Shown: piece after piece, positions 56,394 to 64,000 of the stretch | Layout: each line of letters opens with the position of its first letter | Numbering within the stretch: the first letter of the stretch is position 1 | Source of the DNA: Dysgonamonadaceae bacterium | Lineage (GTDB): Bacteria; Bacteroidota; Bacteroidia; Bacteroidales; Dysgonomonadaceae | Reading direction: 5' to 3' | Assembly (NCBI GenBank): GCA_031254645.1 | Contig: JAIRUA010000031.1 | Coordinates: forward strand, 1-64,000 | Length of the DNA: 64,000 nt | Notes under the pieces: generated by a model | Told to the model about the DNA's origin: nothing | Databases searched by the model: none | The model's input: only the letters and a program-made list of their open reading frames with translations | Translations under genes and position numbers: made by a program

Positions 56394-57212
56394 ATGGCAC
56401 AGAAAAAAGTTTTATACATTACCCAAGAAATTTATCCGTATTTGGAAGAAACGCCCATCTCGCACATTTCACGTTATTTGCCGCAAGCTATACACGACAA
56501 GGGAAAAGAGATTCGCACATTTATGCCCAAATATGGTAACATCAATGAGCGTAGAAATCAACTTCACGAAGTGATTCGTCTTTCGGGTATGAACCTGATC
56601 ATAGATGATTCCGATTATTCATTGGTTATCAAGGTGGCATCGATACAATCGGCGCGTATGCAAGTATATTTTATCGACAACGAAGATTATTTTCAAAACA
56701 AAGACAAATTTGCCGACAAAAACGGCGTGGAATACGATGATAACGACGAACGCAGCATCTTTTTCATTCGAGGCGTAATGGAAACGGTGAAAAAACTGCG
56801 CTGTGTGCCCGATGTTATTCACTGTCACGGCTGGTTTAGCGCATTGGCGCCATTGTATATCAAAAAAGGATATGGCGACGACCCGTGTTTCAAAAACTCC
56901 AAAGTAATTTATTCACTTTACGATGAGAAATTTACAAAGCCGCTGAGCGAAAATTTTGCAGAGAAGCTTCGTTTCGAAGGTATTGACGATGAAGAAATTG
57001 CAAAGATAAAAGCACGCGGAACAATGGATTATACCAATCTGATGAAATTAGCAATCGACTATTCCGACGGTGTTATTCAAGGAAGTCCGGAAATTGATCA
57101 AGAACTCAAAGGTTACATCGCCGACAACAAAAAAGAGTTTTTAATACCCAATCCGAATTTTCAAGAAAGCGTACCCGAAATCAATGCGTTTTACGACAAA
57201 ATAGACAGTTGA
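56394..57212 (+). CDS. Glycogen/starch synthase family protein (GT5 N-terminal domain)
   Basis: A 272-residue protein that covers only the N-terminal Rossmann half of GT5 glycogen synthases: KKVLYITQEIYPYLEETP, the VDVIHCHGW-like block DVIHCHGWFSALAPLYIKKGY and a final ILIPNPNF region. Full-length synthases have about 480 residues. Single-domain forms of this length are regular in Bacteroidales, so this is probably not a truncation. The KxGGL nucleotide motif is absent (it reads PISHISRYLP), so catalysis is doubtful. In relatives, as I recall, it is next to panC; here 26 kb separate them. A DUF4270 gene follows. Confidence 0.8.
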   Translation: MAQKKVLYITQEIYPYLEETPISHISRYLPQAIHDKGKEIRTFMPKYGNINERRNQLHEVIRLSGMNLIIDDSDYSLVIKVASIQSARMQVYFIDNEDYFQNKDKFADKNGVEYDDNDERSIFFIRGVMETVKKLRCVPDVIHCHGWFSALAPLYIKKGYGDDPCFKNSKVIYSLYDEKFTKPLSENFAEKLRFEGIDDEEIAKIKARGTMDYTNLMKLAIDYSDGVIQGSPEIDQELKGYIADNKKEFLIPNPNFQESVPEINAFYDKIDS

Positions 57213-57376
57213 TTCATCAACTCAGCTCTAAACCTGTCATTAGCACATTGGCACATTATTAATTAGCACATTATATATACATAAATATCATTAAAAAATG
57301 ACAGAAAGCGATTCAACAGCTTTTTTATCACATTTTTTTTTCAGATATTTGCGCAGACATTTTTTTACAGATAACG

Positions 57377-58765
57377 ATGAAATTAAAATATTTTTATAGA
57401 ATACTGACAGCCACCATCATAGCCGCCATTGTCATTGCTTGCAACGACACGCTTGATGAAATAGGATTTACTCAACAGCCCGAACGCGATCGCGTAACCG
57501 TTGGCGTGGATACAATCGAGTTAGATGCACGCACGGTATTGGTAGAATCTGTTTTTGCACAAACAAGATTTCCCGTTTTGGGCGAATATATTGACCCTAT
57601 TTTCGGCTCCATCAAATCGGAGTACATCGGTGGTTTTTTTCTTCCAAACAATGCAAAATTTACCGAAGGAGCCAATATCGATTCGGTAAGAGTAATGGTT
57701 TCTTACACCACAATGATAGGCGATTCTTTGGCGCCGATGCGATTGTCGGTTTTTCGAGTAAACAAATCATTAGCCGATTTAGACGGTTCGACTAATATTG
57801 ACCCAACAAAATTTGCAGATATGTCTGCTCCGCTTGGCGAACAAATATTCACAGGACGCAATAGGACTTTCAGAACAGAAGTTATTCAGTCGGGAACAGG
57901 TTGGGAAACAATTCGTATTTTCGATATTCCGGTAATGTTACCAACGCAAATCGGTGAGGATTTCCTTGCGGAATACCTAAAACCCGGACACGGAAAATTA
58001 GCAAACACCGATGTTTTTAACGAATGGTTCCCCGGATTGTATTTCACTACCACGTTCGGTAACAGTACGATAATAAATGTGAATATCACATCGCTTTCCG
58101 TTCACTACAGTTACTTAGATGAAGGCGGCTCATCCGCACAGCGAGATACTATTCGCACAAACGCTCTTCAATTACATATCACACCGGAAGTAACGCAAGT
58201 AAATACTGTTCAAACAAATAGCAGTCAATTGCTCGCACCAAGCGAAGAACATACCTTTATAAAAAGTCCGGCAGGTGTAAACACCGAACTTACTTTTCCA
58301 ATATCTCAAGTACACGAAAAATTGCGTTCGCAAGCACTCAATTTGGCTGATTTTACAGTATTCGCGATGCCCGATGTAATGGAAATGGCTACGGTGCAAC
58401 TAAATCCGCCAAACTATTTGTTACTTATCAATAAAGATTCTCTGGACGGCTTTTTCGAAAGGCGAAGATTACCGGATAGCCGAACAAGTTTTCTCTCAAA
58501 TCGATTCGACACGCAAACTTTCTCTTATCGATTCGGAAATATCTCTTCAATGTTTAATCATTACCTTCAAGAATTGGAAGAAGATGAAGATTTGACTTAT
58601 TATCTCATTCCTGTTGACGTAGCATTCACTACCACCGGCGGAAATATGTGGTCACCCGGCACGCAAGTAGTTACCGGAATATATAATCAAATGTGGCCTA
58701 CCGCTGCCATACTCGATAAACGACGAGGAAGTATGCGAGTCAGTATGATCTTTAGTGATTTTTAG
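57377..58765 (+). CDS. DUF4270 lipoprotein
   Basis: A 462-residue lipoprotein (lipobox IVIAC, near residue 22). Beta-rich with the family's early blocks: DEIGFTQQPERDRVTVGVDTIEL, then LVESVFAQTRFPVLGEYIDPIFGSIKSEYIG. The C-terminus (TTGGNMWSPGTQVVTGI) also fits. The family is widespread in Bacteroidetes, probably on the outer membrane, with no proven function. It follows the glycogen-synthase-like gene, an order I recall from other Bacteroidales. Confidence 0.85.
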   Translation: MKLKYFYRILTATIIAAIVIACNDTLDEIGFTQQPERDRVTVGVDTIELDARTVLVESVFAQTRFPVLGEYIDPIFGSIKSEYIGGFFLPNNAKFTEGANIDSVRVMVSYTTMIGDSLAPMRLSVFRVNKSLADLDGSTNIDPTKFADMSAPLGEQIFTGRNRTFRTEVIQSGTGWETIRIFDIPVMLPTQIGEDFLAEYLKPGHGKLANTDVFNEWFPGLYFTTTFGNSTIINVNITSLSVHYSYLDEGGSSAQRDTIRTNALQLHITPEVTQVNTVQTNSSQLLAPSEEHTFIKSPAGVNTELTFPISQVHEKLRSQALNLADFTVFAMPDVMEMATVQLNPPNYLLLINKDSLDGFFERRRLPDSRTSFLSNRFDTQTFSYRFGNISSMFNHYLQELEEDEDLTYYLIPVDVAFTTTGGNMWSPGTQVVTGIYNQMWPTAAILDKRRGSMRVSMIFSDF

Positions 58766-58770
58766 TTCGA

Positions 58771-58925
58771 GAAGTTACGGAAGTAATAGAAGTTAGACGA
58801 AGTTACGAAAGTTACAGAAAACGGGACTATTTAGACCCATATTTTCTGTAACTTTTGATTTCTTATACTTTCCGTAATTTCCAACTTCCGTAACTTCGTC
58901 TAACTTCCGTAACTTCCAATATAAC
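58771..58925. repeat. Heptamer hairpin (agttacg words) before zupT
   Basis: agttacgg, aagttagacg, agttacg and agttacag on the left pair with ctgtaact, ccgtaact, cgtctaactt and ccgtaactt on the right. It fills the spacer between the DUF4270 and ZIP transporter genes. The words match the repeat in ilvD at 7177-7204. Confidence 0.75.
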
Positions 58926-58936
58926 TTCCAAAGGAA

Positions 58937-59731
58937 ATGGACAATCAAACCATATTAATCGCCTTTTTATTAACGCTTTTCGCAGGGCTTTCTACCGGTA
59001 TCGGCAGTGCGATAGCCCTTATTGCAAAACGCACCAACACCAATTTTTTGAGTTTCGCTCTCGGACTATCAGCAGGTGTGATGATTTATATATCATTTAT
59101 GGAAATGTTGCCGCACTCGCTCAAAATGCTGTCGGAAATATATGGCGAAAAAACAGGCGCATTGTACCTTCTTCTTGGACTGTTTGGTGGCATCGGATTG
59201 ATTGCACTCATTGACTTTCTCGTCCCCGAATCGGAAAATCCGCACGAAATGCACGGCGTAGAGGAGATGAAAGGACACAAACAATTGAAACGCGCAGGTA
59301 TCATCACAGCTATAACAATTGCCATTCATAATTTCCCCGAAGGAATCGCTACTTTTATGTCGGCAACCGGCTCATTAGAAATCGCCATTCCTATCACTAT
59401 AGCGATTGCTATTCACAACATTCCTGAAGGAATCGCCGTGTCCGTACCTATCTATCACGCAACGGGCAGCCGGAAAAAAGCCTTTTGGTGGTCATTTTCG
59501 TCGGGTTTGGCAGAGCCATTGGGCGCTGTTATTGCATTTCTTTTTCTGCTTCCATTTTGGAATGAAACACTCAATGCGGTCATTCTTTCTATTGTGGCGG
59601 GCATTATGATTTTCATTTCGCTTGACGAACTTTTACCAAGTGCCCAAAAATACGGAAAACATCATCTTTCCATCATCGGCGTAGTGGTTGGAATGGCAAT
59701 AATGGGTGTGAGTTTATACTTCTTCATTTGA
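58937..59731 (+). CDS. zupT: ZIP-family metal transporter
   Basis: A 264-residue inner-membrane protein with eight predicted spans. The metal-binding helices carry AIHNFPEGIATF and AIHNIPEGIAVSVP, both HNxPEG motifs typical of ZupT. A His-rich loop (ENPHEMHGVEEMKGHK) lies between. The family imports Zn2+ and other divalent metals. It stands alone between repeat DNA and the RelA/SpoT gene. Confidence 0.9.
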   Translation: MDNQTILIAFLLTLFAGLSTGIGSAIALIAKRTNTNFLSFALGLSAGVMIYISFMEMLPHSLKMLSEIYGEKTGALYLLLGLFGGIGLIALIDFLVPESENPHEMHGVEEMKGHKQLKRAGIITAITIAIHNFPEGIATFMSATGSLEIAIPITIAIAIHNIPEGIAVSVPIYHATGSRKKAFWWSFSSGLAEPLGAVIAFLFLLPFWNETLNAVILSIVAGIMIFISLDELLPSAQKYGKHHLSIIGVVVGMAIMGVSLYFFI

Positions 59732-59785
59732 TAAAAAATATATTGTATTTTGATTGAAAACAGAATTAAGAAATTCCTCTCATCA

Positions 59786-59820
59786 TTTGCTGATTTATCC
59801 CAAATTTATTTGTAATTTCG
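59786..59820 (+). promoter_or_regulatory. RelA/SpoT promoter
   Basis: TTTG (59786-59789), 23 bases, then TAATTTCG (59813-59820), about 30 bases before the start codon at 59851. Confidence 0.5.
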
Positions 59821-59850
59821 CTCTTTCATAAAAAAGATGCATAATATTGT

Positions 59851-62133
59851 ATGAATGACGACGAAAAACTGATAGTAGATGAACGAATGATTGACGAAGA
59901 GTTTAATGGACTCTTAAGCGATTATTTGAATTCCAATCATAGGCGAAAGGTAGATATTATTACCAAAGCTTTCAACTTAGCGAAAGAGGCGCATAAAGGA
60001 GCGCGTCGTCGCTCGGGTGAACCGTATATTATGCATCCGTTGGCAGTGGCGCGGATTGTTTCGAAAGAAATAGGATTAGGCTCTACTTCCATTTGTGCCG
60101 CTTTATTACATGATGTGGTGGAAGACACAGATTACACAGTGGAAGACCTTCGTGCGCTTTTCGGCGATAAAATTGCACAAATCGTTGACGGACTCACAAA
60201 AATTTCGAGTGGAATGTTTGGCAACGATGTATCGGCACAAGCCGAGAATTTTCGCAAACTCCTCTTAACAATGTCGGAAGATATTCGTGTAATCTTAATA
60301 AAAATTGCCGACCGACTACACAATATGCGTACTTTATCGTCGATGGCGCCTGCCAAGCAGTTTAAAATTACGGGCGAAACGATGTATATTTACGCTCCGT
60401 TGGCGCATCGTCTCGGATTATTTGCGATAAAAACCGAACTGGAAGAATTGAGCTTTAGATACGAACACCCCGACGCATTTACTGACCTTACACAAAAAAT
60501 TCAAGAAACTGCACCGGAACGAAATCTGATTTACGAAAACTTTGCCAAACCCATTACCAAAGCGCTCGATGAAATGGATATCGAATATAAAATGCGTGCG
60601 CGCGTGAAATCGATATATTCCATTTGGAAAAAAATGGAAGCAAAAGGCATCGAATTTAGCGAAGTATATGATTTATTTGCCGTGCGTATCACTTTCGAAG
60701 TGCACCCGGGAATGGACGAAAAGAAACAATGTTGGGATATCTATTCTGCCATTACGGACATTTACAAGCTTCGACCTGACCGCATCAGAGATTGGGTAAG
60801 CACTCCAAAATCAAATGGTTATCAAGCTCTACATCTTACCGTGATGGGACCCGATGGAAAATGGATCGAAGTGCAAATTCGCAGCCGGAGAATGGACGAT
60901 ATTGCCGAAAAAGGCTTTGCCGCTCATTGGAAATACAAGGAACACAATGTGGAAGAGGACAACGAGCTTGAAAAATGGTTGAAAACCGTTCAGGAAGTGT
61001 TGGCAAATCCCAATCCGAATGCCATTGATTTCCTCGATACCGTAAAAATGAATCTGTTCGCGTCCGAAATATTCTGTTTCACGCCCAAAGGCGAAATAAA
61101 AACATTGCCAAAAGGCGCCACCGCACTCGACTTTGCATATACGATCCACACACGCGTAGGTGATCATTGTTTGGGTGCGAAAGTCAATCACATGCTTGTG
61201 CCGCTTAGCAAAAAATTGAGTAGTGGCGACCAAGTAGAAATTCTTACTTCTGAATCGATTCATCCACAGGTTGAATGGCTCAGTTTTGTAACAACAGCAA
61301 AAGCAAAAACAAAAATAGAGGCTTCGTTACGCCGTCATCGTCGCACTATTGTCGAAAAAGGGCAAAATATACTCAACGAACTGCTTGGCGATGAACTTAC
61401 CGACAGTGTATTTCACAAAATCCTTTCTTATTACGATGTCGATAATAAAGAAGACTTGTTTTTCCAAATCGGCACCGGCGATATTTTGCTGCCTGCCGAA
61501 AAAAGTGATTTCTTCAAATCAGCACCTGCCGAAAAAACCGACAATCTGCTTGTACGCTATGTGAAACAAGCTGTAAACGTGATAAAAGGCTCTCCGTCAG
61601 AACAACAAAAAGCACTGGAAAGCACCGGTATAGAATCGTCTCCACTGCTTTTACCGGCACAACAAACAAAGCCGAAAATCGACCGTAAAGCCGTTTATCA
61701 TCTGATAGAATATAATTTCAAGAAAAACTTCATCGTACCCACTTGCTGCAATCCGCTTCCGGGCGACGATGTGTTTGGTTACATTACCGAAAATGAAGAG
61801 TTGGAAGTACACAAACGTTCGTGTCCGGTAGGAATGAAGTTGAAAGCGAATTTCGGCGATAGAATTGTGGCAGTTGCGTGGGGCGATTATATTCAATATT
61901 CGTTTCTCGCCACTATTGCCTTTACCGGAATAGACCGCACAGGCATTTTGAATCGTATTTTATCGAAACTTGCGGAAGATATAACAGTTAATATCAAAAG
62001 CGTGAATGTGACTGCCAACGATGGTATTTTTGAAGGAGTGCTTGATGTTCACGTGCATAGCACCAAAGACGTGAATCTGTTATGCGCCAAAATAATAGAA
62101 GTGGATGGCGTGAAAACAGTTCACCGGTCGTAA
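59851..62133 (+). CDS. RelA/SpoT family (p)ppGpp synthetase/hydrolase
   Basis: A 760-residue bifunctional-type Rsh enzyme. The HD hydrolase domain (about 45-200) has YIMHPLAVARIV and LLHDVVEDT. The synthetase domain (about 250-370) has RVKSIYSIWKKM and GYQALHLTVMG. TGS (about 410-470: CFTPKGEIKTLPKGATALDFAY), a conserved-Cys region (IVPTCCNPLPGDDVFG) and a C-terminal ACT domain (about 690-760) follow. It makes and breaks the alarmone (p)ppGpp in the stringent response. Both catalytic domains look intact, so synthesis and hydrolysis are both likely. Confidence 0.93.
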   Translation: MNDDEKLIVDERMIDEEFNGLLSDYLNSNHRRKVDIITKAFNLAKEAHKGARRRSGEPYIMHPLAVARIVSKEIGLGSTSICAALLHDVVEDTDYTVEDLRALFGDKIAQIVDGLTKISSGMFGNDVSAQAENFRKLLLTMSEDIRVILIKIADRLHNMRTLSSMAPAKQFKITGETMYIYAPLAHRLGLFAIKTELEELSFRYEHPDAFTDLTQKIQETAPERNLIYENFAKPITKALDEMDIEYKMRARVKSIYSIWKKMEAKGIEFSEVYDLFAVRITFEVHPGMDEKKQCWDIYSAITDIYKLRPDRIRDWVSTPKSNGYQALHLTVMGPDGKWIEVQIRSRRMDDIAEKGFAAHWKYKEHNVEEDNELEKWLKTVQEVLANPNPNAIDFLDTVKMNLFASEIFCFTPKGEIKTLPKGATALDFAYTIHTRVGDHCLGAKVNHMLVPLSKKLSSGDQVEILTSESIHPQVEWLSFVTTAKAKTKIEASLRRHRRTIVEKGQNILNELLGDELTDSVFHKILSYYDVDNKEDLFFQIGTGDILLPAEKSDFFKSAPAEKTDNLLVRYVKQAVNVIKGSPSEQQKALESTGIESSPLLLPAQQTKPKIDRKAVYHLIEYNFKKNFIVPTCCNPLPGDDVFGYITENEELEVHKRSCPVGMKLKANFGDRIVAVAWGDYIQYSFLATIAFTGIDRTGILNRILSKLAEDITVNIKSVNVTANDGIFEGVLDVHVHSTKDVNLLCAKIIEVDGVKTVHRS

Positions 62134-62135
62134 TA

Positions 62136-62250
62136 ATTTGCTAATGTGCTAATAAATAATGTGCTAATGGCAAGTTCACTGATTTTCTAATAGTAATCAA
62201 TATGATAATTGCATTAGCACATTATTTATTAGCAAATTAGCACATTATTT
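62136..62250. terminator. Repeat hairpin between convergent relA and membrane-protein genes
   Basis: tttgctaatgtgctaataaataatgtgctaatgg pairs with cattagcacattatttattagcaaattagcacatta. It serves both converging transcripts. Similar attagcacatt words lie at 57238-57275. Confidence 0.7.
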
Positions 62251-62622
62251 TTTCTTTTTCCTAAACAGCATCGACGAAGCTTTTTTCGCTACAAATGCCA
62301 ATATAGCGGGTTTCGTTACTTTCCACACAAATCCGCCAATAAGTGGCAAATTAGACGTAATAAGACTTAGCCACGGATTGGTTCTTCGCGTAAAAAAGGG
62401 CGAGTCGTGCGACGAATGATGTCCGGAAACAAAACTATCCACTGTTTCGGAAAAACGAGTACGCACCGAAGAAGCTATCCCTTTGGTAATCAGCGACCCC
62501 CAATTATCATTAAGGTACTGTATTTGATAAGACAAGCGCTGTGCTGCGATATCACGTTCTTCCCGTATTCGCTTTTTCTCTAAGCGCAACTCTTCTAAGG
62601 GTGATAATTTGAATGCACTCAT
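62245..62622 (-). CDS. Conserved protein of a YtxH/holin-like operon
   Basis: A 125-residue protein. Residues about 5-50 are charged and helical (SPLEELRLEKKRIREERD). The C-terminal half has a hydrophobic helix (LSLITSNLPLIGGFVWKV) and ends in FRKKKK. No family name is recognised. It starts 6 bases after the stop of the upstream membrane gene and is the last of three co-directional genes. Such trios are common in Bacteroidetes. Confidence 0.7.
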   Translation of the reverse strand: MSAFKLSPLEELRLEKKRIREERDIAAQRLSYQIQYLNDNWGSLITKGIASSVRTRFSETVDSFVSGHHSSHDSPFFTRRTNPWLSLITSNLPLIGGFVWKVTKPAILAFVAKKASSMLFRKKKK

Positions 62623-62628
62623 AGTTGT

Positions 62629-62997
62629 CTATTTTTTTGCTTCTTTGTTATCTTTCTTCATCAAAAATTTCGCCACACTATTAGCAATCGCGCCCTTAAT
62701 GGACTTTTTCAGCAATAACATCAAAAGTACAATTAAAATGGCTGCTCCGGCAACAACACCAAACCCCATCCACGTACTACCCAATATATCAGCTAGATAG
62801 AAAGCTATCGCTACAAATACGAATACAAACGCAAATAGCGAAACACCGCCTATAAACACCCCGTAAGCGGTGGCGGCAGAGCCTGTGCTGATTTTTTCAT
62901 ACACTTCGAGTTTGCCGAGTTCAATCGTACCGGTAATATAGCTTGATACGTCATCTCTCATTTCCTCGAACAATGTACTTGCTTTTTTTTCTTCCAT
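62629..62997 (-). CDS. Holin-superfamily-like (DUF1469-type) membrane protein
   Basis: A 122-residue protein. Residues 1-40 form an amphipathic start (STLFEEMRDDVSSYITGTIELGKLEVYEK). Two membrane spans follow, at about 46-70 (AYGVFIGGVSLFAFVFVFVA) and 77-98. The layout matches the Phage_holin_3_6/DUF1469 family of cellular membrane proteins, which are not lysis proteins despite the name. It lies between a YtxH-like gene and a small unknown gene. Confidence 0.75.
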   Translation of the reverse strand: MEEKKASTLFEEMRDDVSSYITGTIELGKLEVYEKISTGSAATAYGVFIGGVSLFAFVFVFVAIAFYLADILGSTWMGFGVVAGAAILIVLLMLLLKKSIKGAIANSVAKFLMKKDNKEAKK

Positions 62998-63023
62998 TGT
63001 TTCGGTTGTTTTAGAGAGTTCGT

Positions 63024-63266
63024 TTAGTGTTTAGACAATTCTTTCTTTGTGATTTCGAGACAATCGTCGATGTCTTCTTTTAGGTTTTGAACACCTTCTT
63101 GTCCTTTGGCAACAGCCATTTTCACGTTTGCTTTCACTTTATCCACAAACACATTTGCCTGTTCTAACCACTCTTCTTTTTTGTCGGTTCCTAAAATGTA
63201 ACCAATGGCGGCACCCAATGCGATACCAATTCCTAAGCCTAATAAAAGTTTTCCTTCTGATTTCAT
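63024..63266 (-). CDS. YtxH-like membrane protein
   Basis: An 80-residue protein starting MKSEGKLLLGLGIGIALGAA, a Gly-rich membrane span, followed by a helical soluble part (WLEQANVFVDKVKANVKMAV). This is the YtxH pattern, linked to general stress in other phyla. I chose 63266 because the in-frame upstream codons lack a ribosome site. A TATATTTG box on the - strand at 63301-63308 is its likely promoter. Confidence 0.8.
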   Translation of the reverse strand: MKSEGKLLLGLGIGIALGAAIGYILGTDKKEEWLEQANVFVDKVKANVKMAVAKGQEGVQNLKEDIDDCLEITKKELSKH

Positions 63267-63422
63267 ACAATTAATTTTTATTATTAAGTTATTCAACGCA
63301 CAAATATAAGACATTTTTATCGTTCTGTGCTATGAATAGAACGTTTTTGTGAGAAAAATGTTTTGCGAGTTGTTGAAATTTTATGCTGCTTCCGGCAAAA
63401 TGTTGAATTATTATTAATGCAA

Positions 63423-63698
63423 TTAACTTCTAAACAACTCCGAATGGCTACCCATCCGAACAAGTTTTATCAAATTACTTGCTTCATCAATCCATATCAA
63501 AAGAAAATCCCCTTCTATATGACACTCCATATATCCTTTGTACTTTCCTTTTAATGGGTGTGGTAAATATTCTTTTGGAAGTGTACCTGTTGTTTTCAAG
63601 ATGGATAAGGCATTGTTCAAAAGATACATTTTCTTCGGATTATTCTGAATTCTTTTGACATCTTTTTTGAACTGTGAGGTGTATTTTAATTCTCTCAT
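63423..63698 (-). CDS. YafQ-family toxin
   Basis: A 91-residue RelE-superfamily toxin: KYTSQFKKDVKRIQNNPKK, then HPLKGKYKGYMECHIEGDFL, and the catalytic-type end VRMGSHSELF. Its start overlaps the antitoxin stop by four bases. It is shorter than, and only distantly like, the toxin at 55166. YafQ toxins cut mRNA on the ribosome. Confidence 0.85.
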   Translation of the reverse strand: MRELKYTSQFKKDVKRIQNNPKKMYLLNNALSILKTTGTLPKEYLPHPLKGKYKGYMECHIEGDFLLIWIDEASNLIKLVRMGSHSELFRS

Positions 63699-63952
63699 AA
63701 TGATTTAGCCCACTCTCGAAAGTTTTCCAAATCCAATGTTTCTAAGTCGTCTCTTTTCGCCTCTTCCATCGCTGCCAATGTGATATCGTTGGGTATTTTT
63801 TCATCAACGTTGAAATAGTTAACTAAAAGATTTTCAAGGAAATTATTTACACTTCTATTTTCCTTCTTTGCTTTGTCTTTTATTACGCCTACTAAATCAT
63901 TTCTGAATCGAAAAGCCATTGCACTTTTTCCATTTGTTGTGATTGTATTCAT
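63695..63952 (-). CDS. Antitoxin of the YafQ-type pair
   Basis: An 85-residue protein. The N-terminal part (SAMAFRFRNDLVGVIKDKAKKENRSVNNFLENLL) is a ribbon-helix-helix DNA-binding pattern, so the protein probably represses its own operon. The C-terminal tail (LEALD-like: DDLETLDLENFREW) should wrap the toxin. The promoter box TACATTTG lies at 63982-63989 on the - strand. Confidence 0.8.
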   Translation of the reverse strand: MNTITTNGKSAMAFRFRNDLVGVIKDKAKKENRSVNNFLENLLVNYFNVDEKIPNDITLAAMEEAKRDDLETLDLENFREWAKSL

Positions 63953-63981
63953 ATTACTGCAATTTGTATTTATTTTTATTG

Positions 63982-63989
63982 CAAATGTA
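63982..63989 (-). promoter_or_regulatory. Promoter -7 element of the terminal toxin-antitoxin pair
   Basis: TACATTTG on the - strand lies about 30 bases before the antitoxin start. The -33 element would be at or beyond the window end. Confidence 0.5.
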
Positions 63990-64000
63990 TGAAGAATTTT

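Noticed and set aside
56394..57212. Truncated glycogen synthase pseudogene
   Set aside because: The short single-domain form is, as I recall, the normal length in Bacteroidales, and the frame is clean from promoter to stop.
62629..62997. Prophage lysis module
   Set aside because: The holin-like protein lies in a YtxH operon typical of chromosomes, and no endolysin or phage structural gene is near.

Overview
The window comes from a member of the Bacteroidales, at roughly 40% GC. The evidence is Bacteroidetes-type promoters (TTTG or TTG, about 19-23 bases, then TAnnTTTG), type V (Mfa/FimA-like) pilus loci, BACON and Fibrobacter-succinogenes-major-paralogous (FISUMP) domains, DUF3575, DUF3868 and DUF4270 proteins, and a Bacteroidetes-style tryptophanase. 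Genus cannot be fixed from the sequence. No rRNA, tRNA or CRISPR array was recognised.

Left part (1-13.7 kb): branched-chain amino acid synthesis. leuC, leuD, an isopropylmalate/citramalate synthase, leuB, ilvD, ilvB, ilvN and ilvC all run on the + strand. Accessory genes interrupt the run: a GNAT acetyltransferase between leuC and leuD, and a block between ilvD and ilvB (PGN_0703-like nuclease, two membrane proteins and a SanA-like protein). From 13.7 to 17.6 kb on the - strand lie tryptophanase, two envelope proteins of unknown role and a secreted FISUMP-domain protein.

Three type V pilus loci follow. Locus 1 (18.1-23.7 kb) has a major fimbrillin, an Mfa2-like anchor and two tip-type proteins. 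Housekeeping genes come next on the - strand (glutaminase, patatin-like outer-membrane protein, MATE pump, panD, panC; 23.7-29.7 kb). Locus 2 (30.4-41.3 kb) has a fused STN/DUF3575/OmpA/TPR protein, a major fimbrillin, an anchor and two large tip adhesins. Locus 3 (43.0-52.6 kb) has an HU-like protein, a major fimbrillin, DUF3575, DUF3868-OmpA-TPR, an anchor and a 1310-residue tip adhesin.

Locus 3 is preceded by a 19-bp perfect inverted repeat enclosing a promoter that now points away from the operon; a similar but weaker arrangement precedes locus 2. Both look like phase-variable promoter switches, each with a hairpin that could stop leftward transcription. Small accessory units lie around them: a VapBC pair bracketed by two copies of a palindromic element, a frameshifted KilA-N gene, two toxin-antitoxin pairs in cassette-like units with matching leaders and terminators, and the wreck of a diversity-generating retroelement (DGR) reverse transcriptase. 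The pilus tip proteins end in lectin-fold-like FISUMP domains with very variable C-termini and a constant VRCV ending, the kind of target DGRs diversify.

The right end (56.4-64 kb) returns to core genes: glycogen-synthase family, DUF4270 lipoprotein, ZIP transporter, RelA/SpoT, a YtxH/holin-like membrane trio and a YafQ-type toxin-antitoxin pair. Two repeat classes run through the window: tandem heptamers that form intergenic hairpins and have also entered ilvD, and a roughly 70-bp palindromic element, one copy of which lies in frame inside the locus 3 DUF3868 gene.
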